Position numbers and translations under genes: made by a program. Shown here one piece after another: positions 15,043-15,715 of a DNA stretch of 15,715 nucleotides. The notes under the pieces were generated by a model. The model was not told the DNA's origin, did no database searches, and saw only the letters and a program-made list of their open reading frames with translations. The DNA is from Endozoicomonadaceae bacterium (lineage in GTDB: Bacteria > Pseudomonadota > Gammaproteobacteria > Pseudomonadales > Endozoicomonadaceae), in the NCBI GenBank assembly GCA_023146365.1, contig JAGLCE010000116.1:1-15715 (forward strand). The letters are read 5' to 3'. Within the stretch, counting starts at the first letter, position 1; every line of letters starts with the position of its first letter.

Positions 15043-15705
15043 TTGATTGGTTATGATTATCCTCTCCGTGACACAAGTACTCCCTGTAAAGGAATAATGC
15101 TGTATTTTCCAGGCAACAGTGAAACGTCTGAAATTGCCGCCGCATCTAAATATGCAGAAAAATGGCAGGCAGAAGGAATTCACTGCCTGTTCGCCAGCCA
15201 TCCAGGCTATGGACGTTCGGACGGATGCATATTGTCAGAGGAGGATGTTTATGTAGCCGGCCAAGTGTTTGTTGATTATGCCCTAAAGTTACCACGACCA
15301 AAAAACTGTCCTTTAATTATCATGGGGTGGTCAATTGGATCAGGCGTTGCCATGCATCTTGCTGCTAGAAACGCAAAGTTTATTGATAAAGTGGTTTTAC
15401 AATCCCCTTACTTTAGCATGGAATCTATGGTTGAGGAGCGTATGAAAAAAACATTTACCCGCGCCATTCGACCAATGATTTACAAACTCCCTACATATGA
15501 AAATATCATTTGCTTTCTTCAGGCTGGTCTTGATAAAAAAGTACTGATAATGCATGCAGTGCATGATAAAGTTATACCATACAGTCAGTCACAAAAGCTC
15601 ATTGATTATTGTCAAAACTCACGGTTCATTAACCCCCGACAGCTCAATCTTTTAAAGTTCATTAAACCCGATAATTATGACCCTTACTGGGTCCTGAATC
15701 CGTGA
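15043..15705 (+). CDS. Alpha/beta hydrolase domain (3' part of split gene)
   Basis: Serine-hydrolase fold. YFPGNSE (21-27) forms the oxyanion-side loop, FASHPGYGRSDG (50-61) is a typical strand-turn, the nucleophile elbow is S97 in GWSIGSG, and HDKVIPY (174-180) supplies the likely acid D175. No GxxH-type catalytic histidine is seen before the stop at 15703, so the C-terminus looks short or altered. The TTG at 15043 is only the first possible start codon; it has no ribosome binding site, and the frame is open back to the TAA at 14959-14961. Independent translation is therefore doubtful. The substrate is unknown; relatives include esterases, lipases and DUF818-like proteins. The gene ends 10 bp before the window edge. 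Confidence 0.65.
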   Translation: MIGYDYPLRDTSTPCKGIMLYFPGNSETSEIAAASKYAEKWQAEGIHCLFASHPGYGRSDGCILSEEDVYVAGQVFVDYALKLPRPKNCPLIIMGWSIGSGVAMHLAARNAKFIDKVVLQSPYFSMESMVEERMKKTFTRAIRPMIYKLPTYENIICFLQAGLDKKVLIMHAVHDKVIPYSQSQKLIDYCQNSRFINPRQLNLLKFIKPDNYDPYWVLNP

Positions 15706-15715
15706 CTTCAAAGCA

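Overview
This window comes from a gammaproteobacterium chromosome. About 11 kb is a conserved housekeeping block, rne (minus) / rluC - HAD phosphatase - sppA / maf (minus) / yceD - rpmF - plsX - fabD - fabG - acpP. I know this order from Pseudomonas and related Oceanospirillales-type genomes, including the lack of fabH between plsX and fabD. The product sequences are clearly gammaproteobacterial. The IS debris and a large effector-like protein downstream would fit a host-associated Oceanospirillales lineage (Endozoicomonas-like), but that placement is inference.

Layout. Positions 1-624 hold a decayed IS5-family transposase on the minus strand and an orphan terminator. RNase E (711-3359, minus) ends at a strong terminator (625-655). 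After a 560-bp divergent spacer come rluC, a HAD-family phosphatase and the membrane-anchored S49 peptidase sppA, all on plus. The Maf/YceF nucleotide pyrophosphatase is convergent to sppA and divergent from yceD. Then yceD and rpmF (23S rRNA/50S biogenesis), plsX (phospholipid precursor), fabD and fabG (fatty-acid synthesis) and acpP (acyl carrier protein) follow in tight order. acpP has its own promoter and a clear terminator.

The usual next gene, fabF, is absent. From 11561 the DNA changes character. There are remnants of an IS5-family and an IS30-family transposase, then a long AT-rich minus-strand gene (12238-13674). Its product of about 478 residues has tandem ~29-residue repeats and a C-terminal Cys...His...Asp/Asn arrangement suggestive of a papain-like cysteine peptidase or effector. 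About 930 bp of AT-rich DNA without a gene follows. A 24-bp near-palindrome then precedes a membrane-anchored alpha/beta hydrolase whose single reading frame is broken by one in-frame TAA.

Functionally, the core block links RNA processing and ribosome assembly (RNase E, RluC, YceD, bL32) with phospholipid and fatty-acid synthesis (PlsX, FabD, FabG, ACP). The right-hand 4 kb is accessory DNA where the conserved cluster has been interrupted. The best candidates for undescribed biology are the repeat-containing Cys/His protein and the split hydrolase; neither can be proven from this sequence alone.
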